Below, in pieces: positions 9,188 to 17,265 of a DNA stretch of 64,000 nt. The notes under the pieces were generated by a model, which saw nothing but the letters and a program-made list of their open reading frames with translations, was not told the DNA's origin and did no database searches. Source of the DNA: Myxococcales bacterium UBA1660. GTDB taxonomy: Bacteria; Myxococcota_A; Polyangia; Polyangiales; Houyiibacteriaceae. Position 1 is the first letter of the stretch. Every line of letters begins with the position of its first letter. Where the stretch lies: assembly GCA_002320815.1 (NCBI GenBank), contig DCLA01000111.1:203037-267036 (forward strand). Direction: 5' to 3'. Position numbers and translations under genes: made by a program.

Positions 9188-9222
9188 AGACGAGCCCGCG
9201 CGGCGGACCGGGCGGGCTCGTT
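9188..9222. terminator. Bidirectional hairpin terminator
   Basis: A 10-bp perfect stem (ACGAGCCCGC at 9190-9199 with GCGGGCTCGT at 9212-9221) and a 12-nt loop lies between the convergent ends of the YqgE/AlgH gene (9166) and the IgGFc-binding-type lipoprotein gene (9242). TTCGGTT follows on the plus strand. Intrinsic termination in both directions is inferred from position and stem strength; there is no long T-run. Confidence 0.6.
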
Positions 9223-9241
9223 CGGTTCGGACGCGGGAGCG

Positions 9242-11143
9242 TCAGATCAGGAGGATCTCTTCGAGGTCCAGGCCGGCGGGGTAGGCGTAGCTGGTGTACT
9301 GGCCCATCCCGAAGACGAAGACGCCGAAGCCTCGCTCGGCTTCCATGGTGTGGGTGCCGCCCTCGACGGGCACGGTGGCCACCTCGCGGCCGCCGACGCT
9401 GCTGAAGGTCGCGGTGACCGGGGACCCATCGAGGGTGATGGCCAGGCCGGGCTCGCGGACGATGAGCAGGTAGGACTGACCGCTGGTCGAGCTGTTGTAG
9501 CTGGTCGGGGTCGCGAAGGTGTAGTCGCTGCGGAACTGCTCCTCGGGCGGGAGCACGATCATCGCGGGGTCGCCCCGATCGGCGGCGGGCGTGGTGGCCT
9601 GCTGACCGACGAGGTACTGGGTCACCATCACGCCGCGGGAGCCGGTGACCCGGAAGGGCGTGGTGGCCTCGAACTCGAGCCAGCCGCCGGCCGAGAGTGG
9701 ACCGCCGGTGACGCCGCCCTGGGCGGGCTCCACCGTGACGGTGGTGCCGTCGAAGGCGGCGACGACGCGGACGATGTTCCGCGCGGCGGCGCTGGTGTCA
9801 CCCATCGGCGCGCTGACGTACTCGGTGCCCCAGGTCTGCAGCGGAGGCATCTGGTTCTCGAGGTGGTCGCAGGCCTGCGCCGAGTAGGGCACGTAGGCGC
9901 AGACGTGGCCGCCGAAGACCTCCACCGGGTGGTTCGCCTGCACGCGGCTGCCGGTGAGGTCGTACTGGGTCTCGTTGCAGAACTGGAGCTCGGTGCCGCC
10001 GCCGATGTCTTCGACGGTGAAGCCGGGGCGCGCGGCCGAGCAGGCCGGGGGTGCGGCGGCGACCACGTGGACCACCTCGCCGCGCTGGACGGTGAAGCTG
10101 ATGGTGTTGCCCGCGGAGGTCGCCGGGAACTTGCCGTTGCGGTCCGCGGCCACCGGCGCGCTGAGGCCGATGTTCACCGTGGTGGGCTCCGGCGTGATGC
10201 CCACCACCGCGATGTATCCGGGCGAGCTGCTGGAGTCGCTCGACGGGGGAATGACGGGCGGGAAGCCCGGGTCGACCAGCGTCCGGGAGAGCGGGATGTA
10301 GCTCGAGGTGATGTACTCGCCGGTGTAGGAGTGCGAGGGCAGCAGGAGCGAGGCGTCGTTGGTGTAGGAGAAGTCGGCCGCCGACGAGCTGTCGTACTCG
10401 AAGGGGTTGAACTGGGCCACGGTGACCGGCCGGTCGGACACCAGGCGGTAGGCGCCGTTGGTGGTGGACACGCTGCCGGGCGTGGTGGCGTTGATGCCGT
10501 CGCTCATCCCGCTGACCCAGGGCAGGACGATGTCGTCCAGCCCGCCGGGCGCCACGGTGGCCTCGGCCACGACGCTATCGCCGCGGAAGACCTGCACGCT
10601 GGCGGGCGAGTCGTCGGGGTTCGCCACCACGACGCGGAAGTCGTAGTCGGTGGTGAAGCCGCCGAGGTTCGCCAGGGGCACCGGCCAGTACTCGCAGCCG
10701 ATGTTGGACTTGTTCGCCTCGGCGTTGCCACAGGCGTCGTTGCAGTAGCCGTTGGTGCCGCAGGCCACGCCGCTCTCCGCGCAGTCGCGGGCGGTGACGA
10801 AGCCGGAGGCGTCCGGGGCGCAGACCATGGAGACGGTCCCGTCACACCGACGCTGGCCGGGCGTGCACGCGACGCAACCCTCCACGGTGTCGCAGGCGCC
10901 CTCACAGACCATGGGGTTCACCTGGGAGACGCCGTCGTCGCCGCAGGTGTAGAAAGTGTTCCCCGCGCAGGCGGTGGCCCCCGGAGTGCAGCCCGTGGGG
11001 GTCATGCGCATGTCCACCGGGTCGCCCATGTCGGGCGTGACGACGGGGCCCATGTCCCGGCCGGGACGGGTGCGGCCGTCGTCGCCGCAGGCGACCAACA
11101 GAACGGCCAAAGAGAATAGCGAAAGCAAGTGGCGTCGCGACAT
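9242..11143 (-). CDS. Cys-rich lipoprotein with IgGFc-binding-type domain
   Basis: 633 residues. Lipoprotein signal: MSRRHLLSLFSLAVLLVAC with Cys19, so it is lipid-anchored. An Asp/Pro/Met-rich linker follows, then two or three small Cys repeats (residues about 52-145; CTPGATACAGNTFYTCGDDG, CVACTPGQRRCDGTVSMVC). From about residue 150 (GCEYWPVPLANLG) to the end is one large beta-rich domain with the landmarks of the IgGFc-binding N-terminal family (PF17517): DYDFRVVVANPDDSPASV, GAYRLVSDRPVTVAQFNPF, NHPVEVFGGHVCAYVP, QACDHLENQMPPLQTWGTEY and VMVTQYLVGQQA. In myxobacteria such proteins are common surface proteins of unknown ligand. It is a single gene and ends at a hairpin terminator. Confidence 0.85.
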   Translation of the reverse strand: MSRRHLLSLFSLAVLLVACGDDGRTRPGRDMGPVVTPDMGDPVDMRMTPTGCTPGATACAGNTFYTCGDDGVSQVNPMVCEGACDTVEGCVACTPGQRRCDGTVSMVCAPDASGFVTARDCAESGVACGTNGYCNDACGNAEANKSNIGCEYWPVPLANLGGFTTDYDFRVVVANPDDSPASVQVFRGDSVVAEATVAPGGLDDIVLPWVSGMSDGINATTPGSVSTTNGAYRLVSDRPVTVAQFNPFEYDSSSAADFSYTNDASLLLPSHSYTGEYITSSYIPLSRTLVDPGFPPVIPPSSDSSSSPGYIAVVGITPEPTTVNIGLSAPVAADRNGKFPATSAGNTISFTVQRGEVVHVVAAAPPACSAARPGFTVEDIGGGTELQFCNETQYDLTGSRVQANHPVEVFGGHVCAYVPYSAQACDHLENQMPPLQTWGTEYVSAPMGDTSAAARNIVRVVAAFDGTTVTVEPAQGGVTGGPLSAGGWLEFEATTPFRVTGSRGVMVTQYLVGQQATTPAADRGDPAMIVLPPEEQFRSDYTFATPTSYNSSTSGQSYLLIVREPGLAITLDGSPVTATFSSVGGREVATVPVEGGTHTMEAERGFGVFVFGMGQYTSYAYPAGLDLEEILLI

Positions 11144-11265
11144 CGCGCCGGTCCCTCCTCGTGGGATGAAGCGACCCGGCGATCGCCGGATCGAAAGGAG
11201 CCCTCAGCCCCCCGGCCGCGAAAGCTAATGGATCGCCACACCCCTGTCACGCGAGGGGATCGCGA

Positions 11266-11291
11266 GACGCACGGCTCGAAAGCCGTGCGTC
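11266..11291 (-). terminator. Hairpin downstream of gcvPB
   Basis: A perfect 11-bp stem (GACGCACGGCT / AGCCGTGCGTC) with a CGAA tetraloop, 20 bp beyond the gcvPB stop codon on the minus strand. It lacks a T-run. Its position between gcvPB and the upstream end of the lipoprotein gene at 11143 fits a transcription terminator or mRNA 3'-end stabiliser. Confidence 0.6.
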
Positions 11292-11310
11292 CGGTGCGGA
11301 GCCGGGGTCT

Positions 11311-12843
11311 TCAGTCGGCGTCGGCGGTCGGCGGCCGCCAGCGGAGGACCGGCTTGCGGGCCGCGCGGGCTTCGTCGAGGCGCTTGAGCCGGGTGTGGTG
11401 CGGCGCCTGCTTCACGATCTCGGGGGCCTCCTGGGCCTCCTTGGCGATCTGGTTCATCGCGTCCACGAAGAGGTCCAGCGACTGCCGGGTCTCGGTCTCG
11501 GTGGGCTCGATGAGCAGGGCGTTCTTCACGACCAGCGGGAAGTAGACGGTCGGCGGGTGGAAGCCGAAGTCCATCAGGCGCTTGGCGATGTCCATGGTGG
11601 TCACGCCGGTCTCGCGGAGCTTGCGGTCGTTGAGCACGACCTCGTGCATGCAGACCCGGTCGTAGGCGACGTGCCAGGCATCGGCCAGGCGGGCCCGGAG
11701 GTAGTTGGCGTTGAGGACCGCCAGCTCGCTGGCGCGGGTGAGGCCCTCGGCGCCGAGCTCCCGGATGTAGGTGTAGGCCCGGACGACCATGCCGAAGTTC
11801 ATGTGGAACGAGCGCAGCCGACCAACGGAGTCGGGGCGACCGGCGTAGTCCAGGCGGAACTGACCGCTCTCGTCCTTCTCCACCACCGGCACCGGGGCGA
11901 AGGGATCGAGGATCTGCTTGTAGGCGACGGGACCGCACCCGGGGCCACCACCACCGTGCGGCGTGGTGAAGGTCTTGTGCAGGTTGAGCTGCATCACGTC
12001 GATGCCGAAGTCGCCGGGGCGGCCGCGCCCCATGATGGCGTTGAGGTTCGCGCCGTCGCCGTAGACCAGCCCGCCCTTGGCGTGGACCAGGTCGGCGATC
12101 TCCTTGATGTTGCTCTCGAAGAGGCCGACGGTGTTGGGGTTGGTGATCATCACCGCGGCGATATCGTCGGTGATCAGCGGCGCGAGCTGCTCCGGAAGCA
12201 CCACGCCGGCCTCGTCGACCGGGAAGGGCACGGCCTCGAGGCCGTTCAGCGCGCAGGACGCGGGGTTGGTGCCGTGGGCGGTGTCCGGGATGAGGACCTT
12301 GCGCGGGCTGCGACCCTGGGCCTGGTGGTAGGCGCGGATCATCATCAGGCCGGCCAGCTCGCCGTGGGCGCCGGCGGCCGGGTGCAGGGAGACCCGGTCC
12401 ATGCCGCAGATCTCGGCGAGCGCCTGCTCGAGGCGCCACACCAACTCCAGGGCCCCCTGGATGCGCGCGTCCGGCGCGAAGGGGTGGATGCGCCCGAAGC
12501 CGGGCAAGCGCGCGGCCCACTCGTTGACCTTCGGGTTGTACTTCATGGTGCACGACCCGAGCGGGTACATGCCCAGGTCGATGGCGAAGTTCTGCCGGCT
12601 CAGGCGGACGTAGTGCCGGAAGGCCTCGGGCTCCGAGACCTCCGGGAGGTGCGCGGACTCCTCGCGGTAGGCGGCGCCGAGGAGCGCCTGGGGATCCACG
12701 TCGGGGAACCCTTCGCGCGGGGGAAGAGACGCGCCGCTCCGGCCGGGAGCGCCCTGCTCGAAGATGAGCGGGGTCTCGAGCTCCATGCCGAGGGTGCCGG
12801 CGCCGGCCGGGGCCGAGGGTGCGTACGTGCTGCTGCCGTCCAA
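11311..12843 (-). CDS. gcvPB: Glycine dehydrogenase (decarboxylating) subunit 2, P-protein
   Basis: 510 residues, the PLP-binding half of a split P-protein of the glycine cleavage system, which decarboxylates glycine and transfers the aminomethyl group to GcvH. Landmarks: LIFEQGAPGRSG at the N-terminus, YPLGSCTMKYNPK, the aminotransferase-fold core (HGTNPASCALNG), and NLHKTFTTPHGGGGPG with the PLP Lys. The start is TTG at 12843: GGGAGG lies seven bases upstream (12850-12855), and the next in-frame ATG is 19 codons further in. Length fits the family (about 490-510). No gcvPA, gcvT or gcvH is adjacent, which is odd for a split P-protein. It is followed by a hairpin and is divergent from a small lipoprotein gene. 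Confidence 0.92.
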   Translation of the reverse strand: MDGSSTYAPSAPAGAGTLGMELETPLIFEQGAPGRSGASLPPREGFPDVDPQALLGAAYREESAHLPEVSEPEAFRHYVRLSRQNFAIDLGMYPLGSCTMKYNPKVNEWAARLPGFGRIHPFAPDARIQGALELVWRLEQALAEICGMDRVSLHPAAGAHGELAGLMMIRAYHQAQGRSPRKVLIPDTAHGTNPASCALNGLEAVPFPVDEAGVVLPEQLAPLITDDIAAVMITNPNTVGLFESNIKEIADLVHAKGGLVYGDGANLNAIMGRGRPGDFGIDVMQLNLHKTFTTPHGGGGPGCGPVAYKQILDPFAPVPVVEKDESGQFRLDYAGRPDSVGRLRSFHMNFGMVVRAYTYIRELGAEGLTRASELAVLNANYLRARLADAWHVAYDRVCMHEVVLNDRKLRETGVTTMDIAKRLMDFGFHPPTVYFPLVVKNALLIEPTETETRQSLDLFVDAMNQIAKEAQEAPEIVKQAPHHTRLKRLDEARAARKPVLRWRPPTADAD

Positions 12844-12945
12844 GATCGACCTCCCAAAAGGTGGGCGGAGGCTAGAGGCGGGGTGCCCCGGTTGCAAGCC
12901 GCAGAGCCTTGCGGAGGGGCCCCGAGGTGTGCGAACACGCAGCCC

Positions 12946-13467
12946 ATGTCGACTCGGTCGGGTTGGGTAGCGCTCCTCCTCCTCGTCGCCTGCGGTGGCG
13001 GGCAGTGGGGTTACGCGCGGGAATACGAGACCTACGGCGCGGAGGACGACCACCTGGAGGGGACCACCGAGGTCACCTACGAGGACGTCCGGCGCGATCC
13101 CGAGGGCTACGCGGCGTCGCGGATCGCCTGGTTCGGGATGGTGGAGAAGCTCGACGGGGATCGCCTGGAGCTGAACTTCCGAACCCTCTCGCCGCGGAAC
13201 CTCTGCGACGACGAGTCCGCCAGCTCCTGCCGCGTGACGGTGTCCGATCGGTCCGGCGGCCCGTTCACGGTGAAGGTGCAGCTCGACCCCGCGCACACCT
13301 CCGGCCAGGACCGGGTCTGGCAGGGCACCCTGATGCGGATCGTCGGTTCGCCGACCGGCGAGCTCGACCCCGAAACCGGCGGGCCGGTGATCCAGGCCGA
13401 GTGGTACCGCCACTGGCCCCACGGCCGCTACGTGACCACCGGCGCCCGCGGGTCCATGCGCCGTTGA
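12946..13467 (+). CDS. Small lipoprotein, hypothetical
   Basis: 173 residues. The lipobox VALLLLVAC places the lipidated Cys at residue 16. The mature domain has VTYEDVRRDPEGYAASRIAWFGMVEKL, DRLELNFRTLSPRNLCDDES and a final beta-like stretch (VKVQLDP, RVWQGTLMRIVGSPTGE). The 'rrDPeaY.gk.v.w.G.v' phrase and following strands suggest an OB-fold-like nucleic-acid or oligosaccharide-binding shape, as in Slp-type and other small outer-membrane lipoproteins, but I cannot name a family. Transcribed away from gcvPB; the next small lipoprotein gene starts 113 bp later. Confidence 0.7.
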   Translation: MSTRSGWVALLLLVACGGGQWGYAREYETYGAEDDHLEGTTEVTYEDVRRDPEGYAASRIAWFGMVEKLDGDRLELNFRTLSPRNLCDDESASSCRVTVSDRSGGPFTVKVQLDPAHTSGQDRVWQGTLMRIVGSPTGELDPETGGPVIQAEWYRHWPHGRYVTTGARGSMRR

Positions 13468-13580
13468 GCGGCGCCGGTCGTCCGCCGTACGAGGGCCCGA
13501 GGGCTCCGGGGGCTGGCGCCGGCTACGCTGGAGCCGCAGACCCTACTGAAGATCGACCGTCCCTCTCCGTCGGAGCCCCC

Positions 13581-13958
13581 ATGCGCACCCTCTCTTCCCT
13601 CGCCTTCTTCGCCCTCCTCGCCCTCGGCGCCTGCAGCAGCGCCGGCGAGCACTACACCCTCTGCGACGACGGCAGCGACTGCGACAGCGGGCTCACCTGC
13701 TACACGGTCGCCTACGAGGAGGGGGCCGACGGGCAGATGTGCTCCGGGACCTGCGCGACGGACTTCGACTGCCCCGGCAACGGCGCCTGCTACGAGCTGG
13801 TGGGTGACCCGATGGTCGGCCAGCGGGTCTGCTACGAGCGCTGCTTCGACGACTACGACTGCCCGCTGCACTTCGCGTGCATCCCCACGGTGAACGACGA
13901 CACCGGTGAAACGGACGCGGTGTGCATGCCGTGTGACTCCTCCGGCTGTCCCCGGTGA
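13581..13958 (+). CDS. Cys-rich lipoprotein (first of a tandem pair)
   Basis: 125 residues with lipobox FALLALGAC (Cys18). The mature chain is almost all Cys-spaced: LCDDGSDCDSGLTCYTV, CSGTCATDFDCPGNGACYELV, CYERCFDDYDCPLHFACIP and a terminal CMPCDSSGCPR. The 'C..D.DC.....C' repeat is common in myxobacterial surface proteins and should be disulphide-bonded outside the cytoplasm. Its stop TGA overlaps the GTG of the next gene (GTGA at 13955-13958). The neighbour shares the same repeat plan, so the two look like a duplicated and coupled pair. No ligand is known. Confidence 0.8.
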   Translation: MRTLSSLAFFALLALGACSSAGEHYTLCDDGSDCDSGLTCYTVAYEEGADGQMCSGTCATDFDCPGNGACYELVGDPMVGQRVCYERCFDDYDCPLHFACIPTVNDDTGETDAVCMPCDSSGCPR

Positions 13959-14305
13959 GCCTCGGCCTTCGCGTCGCACTGGGCCTCGGCGCGCTCGTCG
14001 CCGTCGCCTGTGGCGACGCGCCGCTCCACGGCCCGTGCGAGCGCGCGAGCGACTGCGACCCCCCGGCCGACGGGTGCTACGAGCTGGCCTATGTGCGTTC
14101 GGACGGCAGCGAGGCCACCGGGCGCACCTGCTCCCACGAGTGCACGGCCGACGTCGACTGCCCCCACGGGCGTTGCCTGGCCCTCGAGGGCGACTCCACC
14201 GAGACCTACCTCTGCTTCGCCGCCTGCGCGGAGCCCATGGACTGCTTCGAGGGGCACGCCTGCACCCCGAGCGCGGTGGGCTCGCTCTGCCTCCCGGTGG
14301 AGTGA
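13955..14305 (+). CDS. Cys-rich lipoprotein (second of a tandem pair)
   Basis: 116 residues from a GTG start embedded in the previous stop. Lipobox GALVAVAC (Cys19). It repeats the pattern of the upstream protein: CERASDCDPPADGCYELAY, TCSHECTADVDCPHGRC, CFAACAEPMDCFEGHACTP. Both members contain the phrase CYEL and a His/Phe-Ala-Cys ending, which supports a tandem duplication. The last residues are LCLPVE, without the extra Cys cluster of the first copy. It ends just before a convergent hairpin. Confidence 0.8.
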   Translation: MSLGLRVALGLGALVAVACGDAPLHGPCERASDCDPPADGCYELAYVRSDGSEATGRTCSHECTADVDCPHGRCLALEGDSTETYLCFAACAEPMDCFEGHACTPSAVGSLCLPVE

Positions 14306-14310
14306 GCGCG

Positions 14311-14338
14311 GGCTCGCTGCCCGCCGTGGAGGCGAGCC
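14311..14338. terminator. Possible hairpin between convergent genes
   Basis: A 7-bp stem (GGCTCGC at 14311-14317, GCGAGCC at 14332-14338) with a 14-nt loop, lying between the end of the Cys-rich lipoprotein gene (14305) and the end of the ArsA-type gene (14349). Position favours a terminator; the short stem and lack of a T-run keep confidence low. Confidence 0.35.
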
Positions 14339-14348
14339 GCGGGACCCG

Positions 14349-15281
14349 TCAGCGCGCGATGGCTTTGCTGAGCGCCTCGACGTGCTCGCGCAGGAACTCC
14401 GGCGCGAAGAGGTGCGGCAGCACGACCTGGGGGATGTCCGGGAGCTCGCGGGTCAGGCGGGCCCGGCTCTGCTCCTGAACGGCCTCGCGGCCGGTGCGGA
14501 TGCGGGCGGCCTCGGCGAGGTTGGTCAGCGGGGAGTCCTCGGCGATGCGCTGGTGCAGCGTGCCGAAGGCCTCGCGCTCGCCGGCCGGGAAGAGCTGGGG
14601 GAGCACCTGGTTCAGGACCACCGCGGGCACCGGCATGCGGAGCTCGTTCTTCAACGCGGCGTGGAGCTCCAGGGTCTCGCTGACGGGCATCTCCTCCAGG
14701 AGGGTCACCATCAGCACCCCGGATTTGTTGGCGTCGCGGAGCAGATCGAGGGCCCGCTCGGCCTCCCGGCGCAGGAGCCCGGGGGGCGCCACGTCGACGA
14801 TCACCTGGGGCACGCGGAGCATGTCCAGCCCGTGGCCCGTGGCCGGCGCGTCGAGGATCACCAGGTCGTAGTCGCCCTTGGATCCCGGCCCGTGGCCCTC
14901 GGCGTGGAAGTACGCCTTGCCCAGCATGGCCCAGGCCTCGACCCCGGGGGTCCCCCGGAGGAACGCCCGCACCAGCCGGTTCTCGAAGACCGCCTCGTAG
15001 AGCGCGCGGATCTTCAGGATCATCATCCCGTATTCCCGCAGCGCCGCGTTCGGCGTCATGTTCACCGCGTCCAGATTGGGCGCGACGTTGACGACCTCTT
15101 CGCCGATGGGCGGCGAGTCGAGGAGCGTGCTGAGCCGCTCCTTGGCGTTGGCCATGGCGACCAGGGTCTTCTTGCCCTTGGCCGCCGCGGCGAGCCCGAG
15201 GGCCGCGCTCACGGTGGTCTTCCCCACGCCGCCCTTGCCGACGACGAAAAGGAACTTCCGATCCAGGAGATGGGGCGCCAA
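14349..15281 (-). CDS. ArsA/GET3-type anion-transporting ATPase family protein
   Basis: 310 residues, a cytoplasmic P-loop ATPase of the SIMIBI class. The deviant Walker A, GKGGVGKTT, begins about residue 15 (FLFVVGKGGVGKTT). The phrase DLVILDAPATGHGLDMLRVP matches the switch II region D(A/T)APTGH(G/T)LR.L of ArsA proteins, and LLEEMPVSETLELH is the conserved 'PE...+.Et.+' helix. It is a single-domain form, not the duplicated ArsA of arsenic operons, and no ars gene is nearby, so an arsenite role is unlikely. The start is probably the TTG at 15281; no ATG or GTG lies in frame ahead of the P-loop. It follows the Rsm22-type gene by 53 bp on the same strand, probably one operon. Confidence 0.85.
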   Translation of the reverse strand: MAPHLLDRKFLFVVGKGGVGKTTVSAALGLAAAAKGKKTLVAMANAKERLSTLLDSPPIGEEVVNVAPNLDAVNMTPNAALREYGMMILKIRALYEAVFENRLVRAFLRGTPGVEAWAMLGKAYFHAEGHGPGSKGDYDLVILDAPATGHGLDMLRVPQVIVDVAPPGLLRREAERALDLLRDANKSGVLMVTLLEEMPVSETLELHAALKNELRMPVPAVVLNQVLPQLFPAGEREAFGTLHQRIAEDSPLTNLAEAARIRTGREAVQEQSRARLTRELPDIPQVVLPHLFAPEFLREHVEALSKAIAR

Positions 15282-15334
15282 AGCGGGCCGACCATAGCAG
15301 CCTCCGGCCCCGGCGCACCGCGAATGCTCGCCTT

Positions 15335-16459
15335 TCAGCGAATGCGTTCCACCTGGGCGTCCGCCCCGAGCCGGCGACCCTTCCCCTTGGGCTCGGCCCC
15401 CTCGATGCGCAGCACCTGGCCCCGGCGGGCCTCCCCGAAGGCGGCGTTCGGATCGGCCGCGTGGCGGTCCAGCCGGGTGAAGCGGATCCGGCCGGGGTCG
15501 GCGCACCCGTAAACTTCCAGCTTCCCCTTGGACTTCAGGGCCTGGCTGACGATCCGCCAGCCGTCGTCGGCGTCGAGCGCGCCGCGGAGGGTCCGCTCGT
15601 CGCGCCGCAGCGTGAGGTAGGAGTAGCGGAGCCGGTCGCCCCGGAGCCCGGCCCCGCGGGCGACCGACTCCAGCGCCGGCGGCAGGGTCAGGAGCTCCTC
15701 TTCGTGGCACCAGTCGCGCTCGGTCTCCAGCATCGGACAGGGCCCGGTGCGCAGACACGGCGCGTAGACCCCCCACCCCGCCGCCAGCTCGTCGCGGAGC
15801 CGGTGGAGCGCGCGGCTGGTCTCCCGCAGGGCGGGCTCGAGGATCAGCACGGTCCCCCCGGGCCGAAGCCGCTGGGCGAGGAGATCCAGGAGCCGCTGCC
15901 GGTCGGCGTAGGGAAGCTCGTTCACGAAGAGCCCCATGAGGACCACGTCCCAGCCGCCGGTGGCGCCTTCCACGAAGCGCAGGGCGTCGCCCGAGTGGGC
16001 GGCGACCTCCAGGGGCGGGAGGCCGGGCGCGCCCTCGGCCAGCGCGGCGAAGGCGCGGAGCGCCAGTGGCGTCTGGTCCACCGCGTCGACGACCACCCGC
16101 TCGGGGGCCGCGCCGGCCGCCATCGCTCCGGCCAGGAACGAGAAGGTGGTGGTGCCCACCCCGGCCCCGAGGTCCAGGACGCGCCAGGTGCTCCCCCCGG
16201 GCAGCGCGTCGCCGAGGGCCAGCTCGTGGACCGGGCCAGCCAGCTTGGGCAGGTCGCGGACCAGATAGAAGCGGAGCCGGGCGTGGAGGGCATCTTTGGC
16301 GCTGGCGGGCGCGAAGTCCTCGCGCTCCCGGGTGTAGACGCGGCTGGTCCGCTCCACGAGCTCGGCCAGGGGCGAGCGGAGGCGGCCCAGCACGGCGTCG
16401 CCCACCCGGGCGGCGTGCTCGGCCCAGGCGGCGAGCGGGAGGTCGGCGGTGGAAGGCAT
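15335..16459 (-). CDS. Rsm22-family SAM-dependent methyltransferase
   Basis: 374 residues. The SAM-binding motif is VLDLGAGVGTTTFSFL (about residue 98). The family marker is the cysteine cluster in the second half: CLRTGPCPMLETERDWCHEE and a later YGCADPG. These four Cys match the iron-sulphur ligands described for Rsm22/METTL17, the mitochondrial small-subunit assembly factor; bacterial members are little studied. A role in small-ribosomal-subunit or rRNA maturation is inferred. The ATG at 16459 is preferred; an earlier in-frame start at 16531 would overlap the divergent ccmC gene. The final 60 residues are basic (EPKGKGRRLG), fitting RNA binding. Confidence 0.8.
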   Translation of the reverse strand: MPSTADLPLAAWAEHAARVGDAVLGRLRSPLAELVERTSRVYTREREDFAPASAKDALHARLRFYLVRDLPKLAGPVHELALGDALPGGSTWRVLDLGAGVGTTTFSFLAGAMAAGAAPERVVVDAVDQTPLALRAFAALAEGAPGLPPLEVAAHSGDALRFVEGATGGWDVVLMGLFVNELPYADRQRLLDLLAQRLRPGGTVLILEPALRETSRALHRLRDELAAGWGVYAPCLRTGPCPMLETERDWCHEEELLTLPPALESVARGAGLRGDRLRYSYLTLRRDERTLRGALDADDGWRIVSQALKSKGKLEVYGCADPGRIRFTRLDRHAADPNAAFGEARRGQVLRIEGAEPKGKGRRLGADAQVERIR

Positions 16460-16515
16460 CGGTGCGGTCGTGACCCGTGCGCTTCGCCGGGCTCCGTGGT
16501 AGGCGTAGCGGGTCC

Positions 16516-17265
16516 ATGGCCGCCGATGCAACGGAATCGGGCGCGTCCACGGCGCCGAAGAGCGCCGGGGCGCCGATCTGGCTGATGGGGCTGGTCGCCG
16601 CGACGATCGTCGCCTTCCTGGCCTTCATCTACCTGGTGGTCTTCACCGCCCCGACCGAGGTGCAGATGGGGGTCTCGCAGAAGATCTTCTATCTGCACGT
16701 GCCCAGCGCCTACGGGATGTACGTCGGGTACACGATCGCCGCCGTCTCCGGGCTGATCTACCTCTGGAAGCGCAGCGACCGGGCGGACGCCTGGTCCATC
16801 GCCGGCGCCGAGATCGGCACCCTCTTCGTGGTCATCGTGCTGATCACCGGCCCGCTCTGGGGCCGCAAGGCCTGGGGCACCTTCTGGGTCTGGGACCCGC
16901 GCCTCACCAGCACCCTGCTGACCGGGCTGATCTACGTCTCCTTCCTGGCGCTGCGCAGCTTCGGTCAGGTGGGGGAGACCGAGAAGCGCTTCGCCGCCGC
17001 CCTGGCGGTGGTGGGCTTCCCGCTCCTCTTCGTCATCAAGTACAGCGTCCAGCGCTGGAGCGGGCAGCACCCGGTGGTCGTCAGCCGTGGGGGCGGCGGC
17101 ATCCATCCGGACATGGTCCCCGCCTTCGTCATGGGCTTCGTGGTGATCACGTTGCTCGCCATCCTCTTGATCACGGTGCGTGTCGGCCTCGAGCGCGCCC
17201 GCCAGGAGCTCGAGCGCGTCCACATCGACGCGGCCACCTCCGGCCTCTTGGGAGACGACCGATGA
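16516..17265 (+). CDS. ccmC: Haem exporter/handling protein CcmC (cytochrome c biogenesis)
   Basis: 249 residues with six membrane segments. It carries the haem-handling tryptophan motif WGTFWVWDPRLTS (WGxxWxWD) in the periplasmic loop and the flanking conserved His in KIFYLHVPSAYGM and near VQRWSGQHPVVV. Length and layout match CcmC, which passes haem to CcmE in System I cytochrome c maturation. The gene ends in an ATGA overlap with a small membrane-protein gene, so it heads a coupled ccmC-ccmD-like-microprotein operon. This fits the many exported CxxCH proteins encoded elsewhere in the window. ATG 16516 gives a short cytoplasmic N-terminus; an upstream start at 16477 would overlap the divergent methyltransferase gene. 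Confidence 0.9.
   Translation: MAADATESGASTAPKSAGAPIWLMGLVAATIVAFLAFIYLVVFTAPTEVQMGVSQKIFYLHVPSAYGMYVGYTIAAVSGLIYLWKRSDRADAWSIAGAEIGTLFVVIVLITGPLWGRKAWGTFWVWDPRLTSTLLTGLIYVSFLALRSFGQVGETEKRFAAALAVVGFPLLFVIKYSVQRWSGQHPVVVSRGGGGIHPDMVPAFVMGFVVITLLAILLITVRVGLERARQELERVHIDAATSGLLGDDR

Noticed and set aside
14349..15281. Arsenic-resistance role for the ArsA-type ATPase
   Set aside because: It is the single-domain form and no arsB, arsD, arsR or arsC lies nearby; its neighbour is an rRNA-type methyltransferase.
15461..16585. Plus-strand open frame opposite the Rsm22-type gene
   Set aside because: It contradicts the SAM motif and Cys signature on the minus strand, and overlaps the ccmC start; low-complexity product.
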